Source of the DNA: Pelecanus crispus
Taxonomy: Eukaryota; Chordata; Aves; Pelecaniformes; Pelecanidae
Direction of reading: 5' to 3'
NCBI RefSeq assembly: GCF_030463565.1
Contig: NC_134653.1
Location: 31,867,150 to 31,931,149, forward strand
DNA: 64,000 bases
A program made the position numbers and the translations under genes. The stretch's first letter is position 1; each line of letters begins with the position of its first letter. The notes beneath the pieces are model-generated. The model made no database searches. It saw nothing but the letters and a program-made list of their open reading frames with translations, and was not told where the DNA came from. Below are positions 40,901-55,900 of this stretch, one piece after another.

Positions 40901-43900
40901 GTGGACCTACTTACGCTGAGTGCCAGGTCAGTGGGGGTCTGTTTTACCGCAATCCTCCATGGCCTTGAGCTCACCTTCAGCGTGTTGCTAGGCAGCATGA
41001 CAGTGCCGCTCTGCGCCTGCTGACCATTCACCAAAGTGACATCCTACAGCCAGGAAAACATTTCATGGTTTTGGCACTGTAATATTTGTCCTTCCTCCTA
41101 ACCACTCGAGGCTTATTTTCTTTGAAAGTCCTCTGTAATATGTATTCAAGTCAGTCTCAGCAGTGACTCTAAGTCAAATAATCTTTAATCCTCTGTTTCC
41201 CAAAGCACATTGGTGACACCCACTTCCAGTAATAAGTTCTTATTGTCCTTTTATTTTAGACATCCATCACTTGTAACTCTCTTTGATGCAATGATTTCTA
41301 CATCTGTCAGCTAAGCTGCGGGCACCAGCAATGTGTGTAATTCAAAGGAAAGAAGACATGCTTGTCTCTTCCTTTGCAACATCTTACAGTGTTGAAAGGA
41401 TCAAGGGGAAAAGGAGGAGATCTGGCCCTTGTTCATTGGGGTACACCAGAGGTGGCGGGGGAGAAATAACATTTTACAAATTTTACTTTAAGTCAGATAT
41501 TAGCTTCTCACCTCTGTCTTCTCATTCTAAGGCTCCTGTATGGGCAAGGCAAGTCCATGTTCTTGCCTGTGCTCCCATTCTGCATCTTGCACTTCATCTT
41601 GACACCCAACATATGTTTGACTATGCTAAAGTTTTGATGCAAGGTGACCAGCAAAGGCCTGTGGGTATCCTGGATGTGTCCTAACTTTCTGACTGTTTCT
41701 TAGGTGAATGGTAGAATATACAGAATGTGAGATCAAACTGTTCATTTGGGTCACATCTTTTGAGGACATGTAGAAGGGTGAAAGAGTGAGAGAATCAATG
41801 ATGACTTGAAGGCTTTCTTTTTAACTCATCCAAAAATGCAACAAAAGACTTTATGGAGCTGCAGGAAGACTGATGCCTTACTTTGTCAGTGGTTGTGTTT
41901 TAAAGAAAGCAGCTTTCCTTCTCTCTGATGCTTCCTGTGAGAGATTTCTCCTTAATGTTTCTCACAGTTTGCTGGTACAATCAGAATGTCGTCTCTGTAG
42001 TTCTGATTTCCGCTGAAAAGTGAGCTTGAAAGCATTTTCTTTCAAAGTTGACTGAATTTTAATGAATTGTCCTCACAGGAAAGTTGAAGACCTTCAGTTC
42101 CGTGTGGAAGAAGAATCCATTACCAAAGGAGACCTAGAGGTAAAATATCTCCAGCTTTGTAAACAGGATATATAGTAGGACACAGAAATGCAATCAGTTC
42201 AGATTAAATGTACTGTTTTCTAGAAGAGAAAGGCAGGCGTGATTAATAGATGCAATACTGGTCCAAGCATATGCAAAGCACATGAAAATGATTCCCAGTA
42301 CTGTAGTCCTTGAGGAAGCTAACAGTCCTGAAACTACAGGATTGCACCCTTAATTCAGTTACACACGTTAGCAAGGGTTGTACTGTGGAATGGCTGTAGT
42401 TGTTTAGACTAATTAAATTAATTCATAGAAAACTCTTATCTTTTGATATTTTACACTATTTTATATTATATCTTACTAATGTTTCTGAAATTCCTTAAAA
42501 GTAACCACCAACAAAAAATCATTCATGAAATTGCAAGTTAATGTTTATGCCTTTTGAAAATTAATATTGAAGACTAGTCCTGTTTGTCTTCTATCTTTTT
42601 TTTTTTAATAATCCCTGTACTTTCCTTTGGGAAGATTGATTAACAAAGAATGTTTTGTCCTGAGAGTATTGTACACAAAATCTAAACAGCAAGTAATGTG
42701 TGCAATTTTTATCTTTCTACTGTTTGTATAACTACAATGTTGCGCTAAAACACAGTATGTTATTACACAATCGGAATAGGAAACATTTAATGAAGGATTA
42801 CTCTCAGATATTTGCACACTGCCAATTTTTATCCCAAATTTCAAATTAAAAAGCAGGATAGTTTTTACTTGTTCTACTCTTGTTGTCTAATCAGAAAAAT
42901 ACTAGAACTTCTTGCACAGCATGAAGTACAAACTTAATTAACTTGTGTTCCTGTGAACCATTTATGATTAAAGTGCTAGCCTTATGAAAATTATTCATTT
43001 CATATAACATTTCTTTTATTTTAGTCTTCCATTCATTCTAAGATACCTATCTAGATTCTTCATAAAATGCTCCTTTTATTGTTTAGTCCATGGAAAATTT
43101 TAATTTTTTATTTTTTGTTAAATCAGTCAATAGTCATGGCAAACCATCTTAAAGACTCTGGTTTGTCAAGCTGCATAACTTCGAGTTTAAACTGAATTCA
43201 AAATAATGAAATGTATCCTGTTGTTTGTATTGGAATGATAGTGCTACATCTGCAGGTGAAATATTTTTGTTTGTTTGTTTTTTAATTTTACTGATAGCGA
43301 AAGAGGCAGATTTCGGAAGACCCAGAAAATGTAAGAGGGCACTTAAATGTGCAGAGACATCCCATGTTAACAGATTGTGTGCAGAAAATGCTTATACTTA
43401 TTCACTAACTGCATAATCTGTTATTGAAACATTGACTCTAGTATTTGTGTGCATGTTGCTTTCAGAGCAATTACAACATTTATTGAAAAGAATGTGTGTA
43501 ATGACTAAACATTGTAATCCCCATTAACTGAAGAGAGGGCGAGTGTGTCATTAGAATTCTGTAGGGTCAAAAACTCTGCAACTAATTGAAGAGTATAGGA
43601 GCTTGTAGAAAATGGCTGTCCAGCATCTCGAAGTATCTTTTATTTAAATGTAGGATTTTAGTTGCTTTCTTCACAAAATCCTGCATGCTTTCCTATGAGC
43701 TCCTACTGCTGTTCAACAGATGCAGTATGCAATTAGCCGATTAATTTTTCTGAGGAAAAAAATCGGTATGTTCCCCACCTCCCCTTATTTGTTTCTTTTT
43801 TTTGGCATGAAATGCTAAGGGGAGAGATGATTAAAAACATCTGAAGAATTAGTGTGCAAAGCTGTCTGATTTTACTGTATCTTCATGTAGCTTCTCTTTG

Positions 43901-46900
43901 AATTATGTAGGAAAAATATATGTTACTGGATAACAGAAATTGCCTTAGAAGACATTTAAGCAGCCCTCTTGCTTCCATAGCTCAGAATAGTGGAATTTAA
44001 AAGCCCTCTCTTCGATTGGACTCAGGAAAATTTATCCCAGGCTGCCTCCTCTGCTGCATCCCCAGCCGAGACAGGAAGTTCTCAAGACTAAAACTGGTTT
44101 CCTGCTGTGCATTCTTAGGTGTTCCTTTTGCGAAGCTACTTCAGCGATCTGGGTCTCCTCTATTCTTCCAATCAGGCTCACGGTGTGTTAGAAGTAAATC
44201 TGCATGTGCCCTTCCTTTCTCTTGTTTTGTGCACTCCTTGTTTAATCCTATCTTTACTCCTGATTTCCCTATTCTGATTTTTCCATAAAAATGGACGTCT
44301 TCACTCTCTAACGGAGAGAAGTGTGTGATCACTTAGTTTCTAGGCTAACGCTTCATGATCTCAGTCGTGTTCCGTGATTGTTACCCCAGCATGAAGGGAC
44401 TGAAGGTTGTCTTGCCCCGGTTCTAGAATGATTATCAGCATTTATAGCTTCAGCACAATTTCACGGTTTGACCTACAGATGGAGAACTTAATAGTAAGGT
44501 TTATTTTGAAGTGAAAGAGTAGCTAGAATACACAAGTGCTGGAAATAGCTGATAACTAGTCTCTGAAGTTTATTTGAGTGGAATTCTTTAAGGTTCAAGG
44601 CAGAGTAAGGCTCGTCCCATTTCCCTATCACTCTTAATCTAACTGCGAAGCTTTGGAGAAGGTGAAGATGCTTCCTTTGTTGTTGATTTCCCACCCCCCG
44701 CCCCTTTTCTGTTTTTCTTTCCCATCCAAGTTAAGGTTTACAATCAAATTATTTTCTTCTTTTTGTAGTACTCTGCTATTCTCAGTTTACTGTGCTCTCG
44801 GTTTCCTCAAAAAGAAACATAATCATTTAGACATTTCTCTCTAGATGATCAAGAGAGAAATTTGAGTGATTCAAAATTTTGCAGTGATTTTTACCTCAGG
44901 GAAACTGCAGCCTGTCCCTTGGAAACCAGATTTGTTTAAAGGATAATCCCTCATGCCCTAAATGGGGAAAAAGGCATCCAGCAAAGATCTCTGAATTTTG
45001 GGGTTTTGGGTTTGCTTTTTTTTAATCTTTTATTTCCATTTTGGTAGGATTTTAACTTATTTCCCTTTGTAATATATAAGATGGTATTAAAGAAAACCTC
45101 AGTAAACAGTGATGGAATATAGGATCTTTGCAGTAGTAAAGCAATGTCTATAAAATAAATGATCAAAGGTTTGGGTTTTATGTAGTATAGCAAAACTTAA
45201 GATAGCATATTTTGCAAAGTCATGCGGGGGGAATTCTGCAACTATCCGGTTTGGGGGTTCTTGGTTTTTAATAGATCCCATTGGTGAATTAGAGCAAGGA
45301 AGGTATGAACACTCAATTTTTAAAAATAGATTACTTTTCAGACTTACAATTTTGTGGCTCAGAACTAATACTAACCTGTCTCAGAGAGAGGACTGAATTA
45401 TAGCCGCTTACAAAACATTGTTACTTCCCTTTAGAATATTTAGTTCCATTTTCAAGGGCTGTGGGAGGCAAAAACAGTAATCTGTGTTCTCATGGGTGGG
45501 TTTTTTGCCATATACACTGAAGATCTTCCACTGATAGAGAAACAAATCTGCTACGGAATTTCAAAAAAATGGACAAATCTAAGAAGCAACTTGTAGCACT
45601 TGTGGGTTTTAGTATTTTGGACCTAGTAACTACATAATAAAACAGCCAACTGTTTTCAGCTGGGAAAATGTTAAAAAAATTAAACCGCCAGATGTCTGCA
45701 TGCTTTTGGGAAAGAAGATAACTTGATGCTGTCAGAAGGAATACTTGGAGGAGAACAGGCCTGAAGCAAAACAAGAGGCTCATCCCCGTCCCACTTGCTC
45801 TGCCGAGAATACATAAGATCTTTAACTGCTGTGGCTGGTTGGAGGCAGTACTAATCAGCTTGTCACTCTATAAATAACACAGTTCTGGAGGGATTTTAAA
45901 ATATCATATTACAAAGATCAGAGAAGCAGCAGTGTCCTGCCAGCCGTGCACACGCTGCTGTGCTGTGGCTTTGGCAGCAGCGTGGCTTCGGAATTACTCG
46001 CACGTCTTCCTGCCTTTTCGGATTCTTTCAATCCGGTGTTCAGTGGGTAGCTGTTCAGGTTGCAGGACTCTCTTCTGTTAGTAGTAGTTCATAGGGTTTG
46101 GGGGTTGCTGTGTTCTGCAGTGAATTAACTGCAGCAGTTAAGGTGTGTGGAGAACATTCATCAAGACTGATGCAGCTTCTTCGGTTAATAAACGCATCTT
46201 AGCCTACCCGGCAGAACTTCATTCGGTCTTCTTCTGGACATCCGCCTTACTCTTGATGTGGGCAAGCCCTGAAAAGCTGTTCTTTTTGGAAAAGACACTG
46301 CGAAGCAACAACAGACTTTCAGAATCCTTTTAATTTGGATTGTTTAGTAAATTTATACTAACAGTGACCTGTCAAGATTGACACAGTACTCAAATTTTGG
46401 CACTTCAGAAATAAGCACGGCACCTGGTTCTTACCTCTTTATATTTCTTTGTTCTGTTTTCCTCCACCCCCCGGCCCCTTTTCCCCACTTCAGAGGTGCA
46501 GGTCAGATTTGAACTAGCTGCTGGACTTACCTGCATCTCTCAAACTTCAAGCTCTCTTGCGGGCCTCTGGGAGTATCTGGGTATCAAGCCAGAATATCTG
46601 ACATCGTGTGTTCTTGCTAAAAAGTCTACCTCTTTGTAAGCAAAAGGCAGGAGGTGCCTGCTCACTTAGTTTCATCTGCTTCCTGCTTCTCTTTAGGAAC
46701 CTATTAGAATTACAAAGATCTTACCTTTTTTTTTTTTTTTCCTTACTTCCACATCTTGTTCAATCTATTTAGACTTCAGTAACTATAGAGCAACCAGACT
46801 GATGTACTTTTTTACCTGGTTTTGGAGAATCTTACTTGTTGCTTGCTTCCTTCCTGAAAGAGGAGGAGGGGGAGAAACTAGGAGGGTTCTGCAGACAACC

Positions 46901-49900
46901 ATTTTTCTTTCTATTTCTATACAAATAATTCATGACATAGTGACAAATGAACCTTAATGTTCCCAGGCCTTGGCCAAAACGATTTTTATGGCTGAGACTT
47001 GAGATACAGCTACTATTTAAAAAAAAAAAGTTACAAAGTTTTGATTTACCACCTGAGCTTCAGTGGTGAATTTTTGTCCCGTGGTTAGTAACTAAATGAT
47101 ATATAAAATAAGCCCAATACATTAAAGAAAAAAGTTAGTGGAATGACAAGGAAAAGGGACTTATCATCCTGTTAGAACAGGTATAGATATATATATACAC
47201 ATATATTTTTTTGCATAACTATTCTAATTTGTGCTGAAAACTTCATGTACTGATAAATAACTTCTACTTGGCTGCATGAAACTTTTTTGTTCATATTTCT
47301 TCGTTTGTGATTTTTTATTTACTTTTTTTTTTTTTTTACACATCAATCCATTTACACTTTCAGTCCATCTTTCTCATCCATAGCATTTCCCTGTTCATTT
47401 TATCCACTGCATCTTCTCTGCTCATCATTGGTAGAAGATTCTGGCAGCACGGCCTGCATGTGGCTCCCTCCTCTTGTGCTGGCATGTGATGGTGGCACCG
47501 TTGTGTTCTCTTCCTTTCCCTTTTTACTAACAGACGCAGACCAAACTGGAGCATGCCCGCATTAAGGAGCTTGAACAGAGCCTGCTTTTTGAAAAGAACA
47601 AAGCTGACAAACTCCAGAGGGAGTTAGAAGACACTAGGGTAATGGTTTTCACTATTTAAATAACAAGACTGATTTGTGTTGTGGAAGATTTCTGATGACA
47701 CAGTCCGCTGGGTGTAACACGTGCTGAAACATATCCTTGCTCCTGCCATGATCAGTACCTGCTATAGATGTAGCTGGAACACTTTTTAAAAATTAGCATT
47801 AATTTTGAGCTTCAGTGTTGTGTGTGTGTATGCCTCTATATGTACACTCATTTCTTCAGAAGAATTCAGGTAAGATGTCTTAAAACTGCAAAATTAATAC
47901 TTGAATCCAAGTCAAAAGTAGCAAATGGGACTGTGAATTGACATAAAGGAATCGTAGAATGTTCAGTCGTTCATTTTTAGAACTAGCAAAGTTCATTAAA
48001 TCCAAAAGAAGTAAGATCAACTGTGCCAATGCTTTTAACACAAACTTAGTATTAGGGGCTTGGTTTCTGAGGTCTTAAATAGTTGTTGTACTACTTGCTT
48101 TGCTAAATCATGGTTTGCAGTGGCTTTTTAGTTCTCTTTTTCCACCCATGACATAAGCTTTTCATGGATATCCCAGTAGCATTAGTAATACTGTTGCCTG
48201 TCAAAACATTACTGGACATACTTTGTCCCAGGTCAGAAGTTCAGGAGATGTCAGTTCTTAAGGATAGAGATATTCATGCTCACACATGCAGCTTTTCTTG
48301 AAGTTAAGGTAGGGATGAATATTATAAAACCAAGAATGTACTCTATAATACGTACTTTTGAAAAGCAATGGCAGGTAAGTAATATCTTTATCAGGATGTT
48401 GGTATAATAAGGAGGTTGAAACAGTAACTTCCTAATTAGAAATAATTGTGGTAGCTTTGCATGCTTTTCCATACCACAAGCTGCTTCAACAGTCAGTGAA
48501 AAGCTCAGGTAATGTGAGGACAATTTTTCAGAGGGATCAATGGAGTGGATATACAAGGAGTTTCAAAGGGTCTGTAGGCTAAAAATGTATTTGTATTTTT
48601 CTCTGACAGTCTCATGGTTGGCATGAGATGAATTTGGAAGCAATTATTTTAACAAATAAAGACCTTGGGGTTCTCCTTTCTTTTTCAGTCTGCTTTAAAA
48701 TGGTTCTGAGAAACATTTTGTTAAACATTGATAATATACATAAACATAGTTTGTAAGTTGTTTAGCAAGTTGTTATTTCTAGATAACTTCAGAAAAATGA
48801 ATTTAAATAATTTCCTATCCTTCAGAAAGGATATAATACGCACGTAAGAGACGTGGACGTTTTCTTTTTTTTGAAGCAATAATTTATCCATAAATGAAAC
48901 AACAGTTGGTCTTATTTCACAGCCTTCCATATAAAAGCAGCATTTGCTTTTACTTAATGTTTCTTTAGAATTTCCATAGAAGTAGGAGTTGACAATGAAA
49001 CTCAAAGGTATTCTAATCCAAAATGCTGGTAAGAATACGCTAATGATGTTAGTTTGCAACACTTGGTAGTTTCTTTTCAGTGAGGCCTAAGTGTCTTTAT
49101 ATTAAACATATCTTTTATAATTCTTTCTTCTTTTTTTTAAAATGCTGTTAATCGTAGGTGGCCACGGTATCAGAAAAATCGCGCATCATGGAACTAGAAA
49201 GAGATCTAGCATTGCGGGTGAAGGAAGTAGCTGAGCTTCGAGGGAGATTAGAGTCTAGTAAACACATTGATGATGTGGACACTTCTCTTTCGTTGTTACA
49301 AGAAATAAGTTCTTTGCAAGAAAGAATGGCAGCAGTTAGCAAGGAACATCAGAGTGAGATGAATTCACTGAAAGAGAAGTTTGGAATTAGTGAAGAAGCA
49401 TTGCAGAAAGAGATCAAATCACTTTCAGCTTCAAATGAGAGACTGGCAAAAGAAAATGAATCCTTGAAAACTAAGCTTGATCATGCCAACAAGGAGAATT
49501 CAGATGTAATAGAGCTGTGGAAATCGAAGCTGGAATCTGCAATTGCCTCCCATCAGCAAGCAATGGAAGAGCTAAAAGTTTCTTTCGGCAAAGGTGTAGG
49601 GGCTCAGACAGCAGAATTTGCAGAGTTAAAGACTCAGATTGAGAAGATTAAATTAGACTATGAAAATGAAATGTCAAATTTAAAACTGAAGCAGGAAAAT
49701 GAAAAATCTCATCATTTAAAAGAGATTGAATCACTGAAAGCAAAACTGTTGGCAGTCACAGAGGAGAAAGAGCAAAACCTGGAAAGCCTGAAGACCAAAC
49801 TGGAAAGTGTGGAAGATCAACATCTAGTAGAAATGGAAGACACTTTAAACAAATTACAGGAAGCTGAAATAAAGGTAAAGGAGCTAGAGGTACTGCAAGC

Positions 49901-52900
49901 CAAGTACAATGAACAAACCAAAGTTATTGATAGTCTTACACCACAGATCAAAGCTGCTGAAGAAAAGCTTTTGGACCTTGCTGCACTTCAGAAAGCCAAT
50001 TCTGAAGGTAAATTGGAAATCCAGAAACTTAGCAAGCAGCTTGAGGCCGCTGAGAAACAAATTCAGAATTTAGAGACTGAAAAGGTTGATGGAAGTAGCA
50101 AGGTTTGTATCAACATCCATCCTTTTATTTTTACTTTGTTTTTATTTTACATTTGTACAGTTCTAATCTGCTGTAGCAAATACATCACAGAAAAAACTAG
50201 TTGTATTGAATGCGTATCTTAGTACCATCTGAGAAGGTTTAGAGAAAGTGTTAACTGGGTCACATCTCTCAAAAGGTTTCTAGTGCTTGGTCTGCACTAA
50301 GAAAAATAAACTAATTCTTTCTGCATTTTGTTGCTGCGGGCTTCAGCATGCCTCTGCTGAAAGCTTTGTGTTATGGAGAAGTTAGTTTGTTAGCTTATTT
50401 GGGAGAAGAAGCCACACATCTTAAATTTTTAACCTTTGCTCATAGAGGTATTCTGATAAAGTGACTTGGGGCTCAGTGGGGAAATGTTTCCTCTGTACCT
50501 TCACTGCCTTGCCTCTCATCAAACAAGATGATGGAAGAGGCTATTAAAAACAAAAGAAAGCAAAAAGGATCCTGGTGGAGCTTTTCTTTAAGACGAGGGT
50601 AGGCAGTGACGTTGTTAGGCACTGTTTCACAGCATTTTTGAAGCACAGACTGCAATATGATATACCTTAGCAAGATTTTTCTTGGTTTTGAATGAAATGT
50701 CTCTCTGAAGTTGATAGCATGCCATTCAGTACTTGGAAGTTGTTCTGCCACTGCAGCTAGGAATAAAAGTGCTGAGATACCATTTCATTTTAGGGGTTCC
50801 TCCAAATCCCCAGTCTATGCATGACCTGACAAGATAGAGCTCTAATTGTAAGAGTAGTGGAAAAGTAACTGGAAGTAGCTTTCTTAAACCCTTCACAGAT
50901 GGTTCCAAGATACTAGATTTTGGTGGACCTTTGACTCTTATTTTTGAGGTGACACTGGGTTTCTGCACTACCCCTTGGTGTGGTACAGAGCCTTTTGAAA
51001 AATTACATCCCCATATGTGTATTGGTCTGAATAGCTGGTTGAAAAATGCTAAAATTTATCAGATAAAAAAGTTAAAACAATAAAGAACCAAAACTACTAA
51101 TTCAACTGATGCTTTAACATTGGAAATTTTTAATGTACTCAGAAATGTCTGCCATTAAATAATGTTTTCACCATTAATTCCAAGATAACTAAATTTTAAT
51201 TATTTCAAATATATTCCAAGTTGCAATTAGTACTGTGATGTAGTCATCAGTGGTAATCAGCTTTGCTCAGTTAACACATCACATTTATTTTCTTCAGTTT
51301 CTTTTATTTTTCATCTTACGGCGATTTTAATAGTATAGTTATTTATTTCAGATTCAACTTTTAATTTTGCTTTCTTTTCATTCATGTTTGTAATTTTATT
51401 TTACTCCATTTCATCATCTTCGTTAGGCTAGTAATCTGGCCAAAGAACTGCAGGGCAAAGAGCAAAAGCTTCTTGAACTTGAGAAAAACTTGAGTGCAGT
51501 AAATCAAGTTAAAGATTGTTTGGAAAAGGAACTTCAAGTTTTGGTGAGTAATACCCAAAAATTTTGACTTTATCCTTTGGATTTTGGTTTTCATGGTGAG
51601 AGTGTAATTGAAATCTGAGGATCAACTCTGACTGAGCCAAGCTTTTCAAAGCTATTTTACTCATGAAGAGAAGGCAAGGGTTCATGACTAATAGGATCCA
51701 TGTCAGCCTCAAAAGAGCATTTCACCCGAGTTCTGTGTTATCAGGTGTTTTGTCTACATAGAACTCATCTGTTTATGGATTTCAGATAAAATATTAAACC
51801 AAATCAAAAGCAGGATGTAGTTTAAATTTAGACTACTTATGAAGGAACACATGGCCCTTTATTATAACTGTTGTACAAATTAATGCTTGCTATACATGTC
51901 TTGCAATGGCTTTTAGGCATTTTTCATCTGATTTCTCATTTTTCAAATTTAATTAAATTTGCAAGTATTCTGTAGTTGGGTAGGATTTTCCAGAGAACTA
52001 CACTGGAGTTAGTAATACAAAGACATGCTTTCAGGTTTTACTGTCTCTGTCATAAATTCTGTCCCTGGCCATAGTAAATAGTTGAAGCTGGTGGAAGAGT
52101 CTTGCTTCTTATCTTCTCAGTATCCTCCCTTTTCTTCACAGTCTAGCATCTCTTCATTCTGGTAAAGCTGGAAAACACTGGTATGAGATTGATCACAGGG
52201 TTGCAGATGTCCACTGTGTGGTCTGTGAGCAGCACGGATAGCTTCTTGTGTTGAGAAGCCCAGAAATCACATCTTCTACACAGGACTCTGTGGCTGCAGT
52301 TCTGTTGCTATGCTAGCTGATGGAGAAGTTATTTTGAAAGTTTAGGGATTTGCTTGCAACCAAGGCAAGGGAAAATCTTGCTTTATGTTGCTGAATATAT
52401 CTATGCTAAACTGTAATTCAAAAACTTCAGATTTATTTAGGATAGGAGTGAAGACTATTCTATTTTGTACTTGAAAAATACCTAATATAAATTCAGTGGT
52501 TGAATTATACTGCTATTACCAAACCTTACCTTAAGTTTTTATCCATTTTTCAGAAAGAAAAGTTTACTAGTGCAGCTGATGAAGCAGAAAATGTTCAACA
52601 AACTATGCAAGGTATGTCTGCTGCTAAACTAAACAGAGAACTAAAAAGCTGCAGAAAATAAATGCTGCAAAATAAAGGGCTTTTTTCCACATGCTTTCAA
52701 AGTTACACCTGGCAGTAGAGCAGTTTCAGCAGCTATGGAAAGGACAGGATTACTTGTAGCCTCTTTTAAGAGTAACATACCTTGCAAGTAGGTGGACTTG
52801 TCTGCATCTAAGTATTTACTAACTTTGTTTTCAAAATTTTACTTGCATAGAAACAATAAAAAAACTAAACCAAAAAGAAGAGCAGTTTGCACTCATGTCA

Positions 52901-55900
52901 TCAGAACTGGAACAGCTGAAGTCTAGTTTGACTGGTAAGGAAGTAATAAAATGGAATGTTTTGAAAAATGCATCAGCTTTGTGTTTTTGTATGTTTCCTG
53001 CTTGGCTTGCCACATCATAGTATGTAATGCTTTCAGAAATGCATATGCCTTCAAAAGAAAGCCTTTTTTCCAAGCAGAAAACAGCTTTTGTGGCACTATG
53101 TATACTGACAAAGCAAGTTGATGGTGATGTTAAGGAAATAGTGCAGTAAGGCAGAAGACTTCCTGGCTGAGCGTATTCCAAATCAATAGCTAAATTCTTG
53201 TTTGAGATTGCAATAAAATCATGTTGTAGTGATGGTCAGATACCAGACAAAGGCTTGGGGACCAGACTGAAGCATTACAAATGTAAGATAGTTAATTCAC
53301 AGAAGCTTTGTCCATAAGTAGTGTTTTCTTTTTAAGGATGTCCAAAAGACTGTACATTAGTCTGGTTGTCTACTTCTTCTTACCTCATAAGAGGGAATCT
53401 TGCTGTATCTTTCTCGTTGTACATCTTGATTTAAAACCAATGTAGAAAGAAACTAAGAATGATGATGTACCCTCTAAGCAAGCCTTTCAAGGCATTGTTG
53501 GGACTGTAGGAGTCATCCCCCAAGGACTGCCCTTGCCCTTGGTGGCAGTGTCTGCCATGGAATAAGTAATTTTTTCACTGTAGCTTCATGTTGCTTGCCT
53601 TGTTTTCTGCTGCTCTACTAAATAGCTGGTGAGTTGTCTCGCCTGTAAGATGTGCATACCTCTCTTACTGTACTGATTACCCTTTCATATGGGTAGAACT
53701 TGTATCCACTTCCCGTGGCCTGAAGTTAAGTGAATCACTTCTGAAAGAAAGATTTCTTGACTAGTTGCTTTTTTACTATTCCTGAAGAGTTCTTAACCTT
53801 CTGCTACAGTTAACAGTTCAAAGGTTAAACAGTCATAATTTTTAATTTTAAAGGGGTAATTTGCAAGCCCTGTAGAATCAACATTGTTGTGTTTATAGTT
53901 CTTTACTATCTTCTAGCTAGTCTGTGCATACCCTTTCTCTTAAATTTACTAGACTGCTAACCTTTGTCTTGCTCAGTGATGGAGAAGAAGTTGAAGGAGC
54001 GAGAAGAGAGAGAACAACAACTGATTGAAGCTAAAGCCAAACTTGAAAATGATATTGCAGAGATCATGAAGTCTTCAGGAGACAGCTCTGCCCAGCTTAC
54101 AAAAATGAATGATGAGCTCCGGTTAAAAGAAAGGTATTCCATCACTGTCAGAACGTTTTCACATTAATTCTTTACTCCTGCCCTCCCTGCTTCTCATTTT
54201 ATATTTTTATACATATCTGAACAAGATGCTCCTGAGTGTCACATTGATATGACAAGTGAACTTATTCTATTATACTAAATGCACAACAGTCTCCTCAGAG
54301 TGATTTGAAGAGCATCTAACATTTATAATTCTAAAATTCTTATGTAACGTGCTTCTTATTGTCCAGAGTAAATGAACATTTTAATAACCTAGACTGTTTC
54401 GTGATTGTGCTTCTTAATTATTTTATTACCTGATAAGCTTGGTTTATTTGGAGATATAAGACTTGGGTCACATTTTTGACTAGCAAGAAAAAATGTGGTT
54501 TGTTTCAAATAAAAATTACATGTAGAATAGTTGTTCTTTACCTTTACAAAACCCCAGACTGGGGGCAAGGTAACTGGCAGCTGTGTTGCTCTGCACATGG
54601 CCAAGTGCTCGGTCTCACTTGTGTGTATTTAATTTACCAGAACAATTCTCTATATGTTAAATAATTAAATCTCTTTCTAAATGCTTAGACAGAATATAGA
54701 ACTTCAGCGTAATTTGGAGTCTTTAATCTCTGTGCTTGTCGTGCTGTCAGCAAAAAGTAATGTTCTTTTATTTGGTCTTTCTAGGCAGTTGGAGCAAATA
54801 CAACTTGAGCTTACAAAAGCAAATGAAAAGGCTGTTCAGCTTCAGAAAAATGTGGAGCAGACAACACAGAAAGCTGAGCAGAGTCAGCAAGAAACTCTCA
54901 AGATTCATCAAGCAGAACTAAAAAATATGCAGGATCAACTAACAGACATGGTAAGAACAACTTTAAACAGCACTAGCTAGCTATGTGCAGAATATAGTAC
55001 CGCTGCTTCTTTAACTGTGTTCCAATTGTTTTGTCTTCTATCAGAAAAAGCAAATCGAGACTAGTCAAAATCAGTATAAGGACCTTCAGGCAAAGTATGA
55101 AAAAGAAACTTCTGAGATGATCACTAAACATGATGCAGATATCAAAGGGTTTAAGCAGAACTTGCTGGATGCGGAAGAGGCTCTGAAAATTGCACAAAAG
55201 AAAAACGATGAGTTAGAAACACAGGCTGAGGAGCTGAAAAAGCAAGCAGAACAGGCCAAAGTATGTATGCTTTGTTACTCTGTTAAGTCTTTCTGTTCCA
55301 GTGGATAACTCTTTTTTTGCCTGGCTTCATCATTTCATAGTAGGATTTTTGCAGTGTTTCTTTTTTGAACTTTTCCAGGGTAGATAAATATTGGTTAGGG
55401 AAGAGCAGCATACACGACTAACTGGTGGTCTTCTCTAGGTTACACAAGAATCCATGAAATACGGTTCTTTGACGTTAACATTTTATGTTCATAGATATCT
55501 GGCTCAGCACAATCAGTTGGAGCCAAATGTTTTTCTCTGTTTTTAAATGCATTAATTTTAAATAAAATGTATTGTGAACTATTTTATTTAAAAGTGCTAC
55601 ACACCTGAAATTTTGTTCTGTAGTGTGATCCCATATTATGTGCAGCTACTTAGTATGTAGCTTGACTTCAGTAATTCTTTTTTTTTCTCTTGTTTCTTTG
55701 ATATTGCTGCTTGCTTTCGTCCCTCATTAGTTATTTGCTATAATCTTTGTTTTATGCTTTAGCAAAATATTTAGTGTATAAATTGGCACGCAAGTTAACT
55801 TTAAACACACAGCTGATGTGGTGTTTTGCATTAAATTATGACAATATGTTTTGGAGAGAATTATGAGGACAATGAGTTATAGAAGGTGAATTTGAGAATT

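Noticed and set aside
52831-53181. Minus-strand 116-codon frame overlapping exon 14
   Set aside because: It is an antisense shadow of the conserved CLIP1 exon and its adjoining intron.
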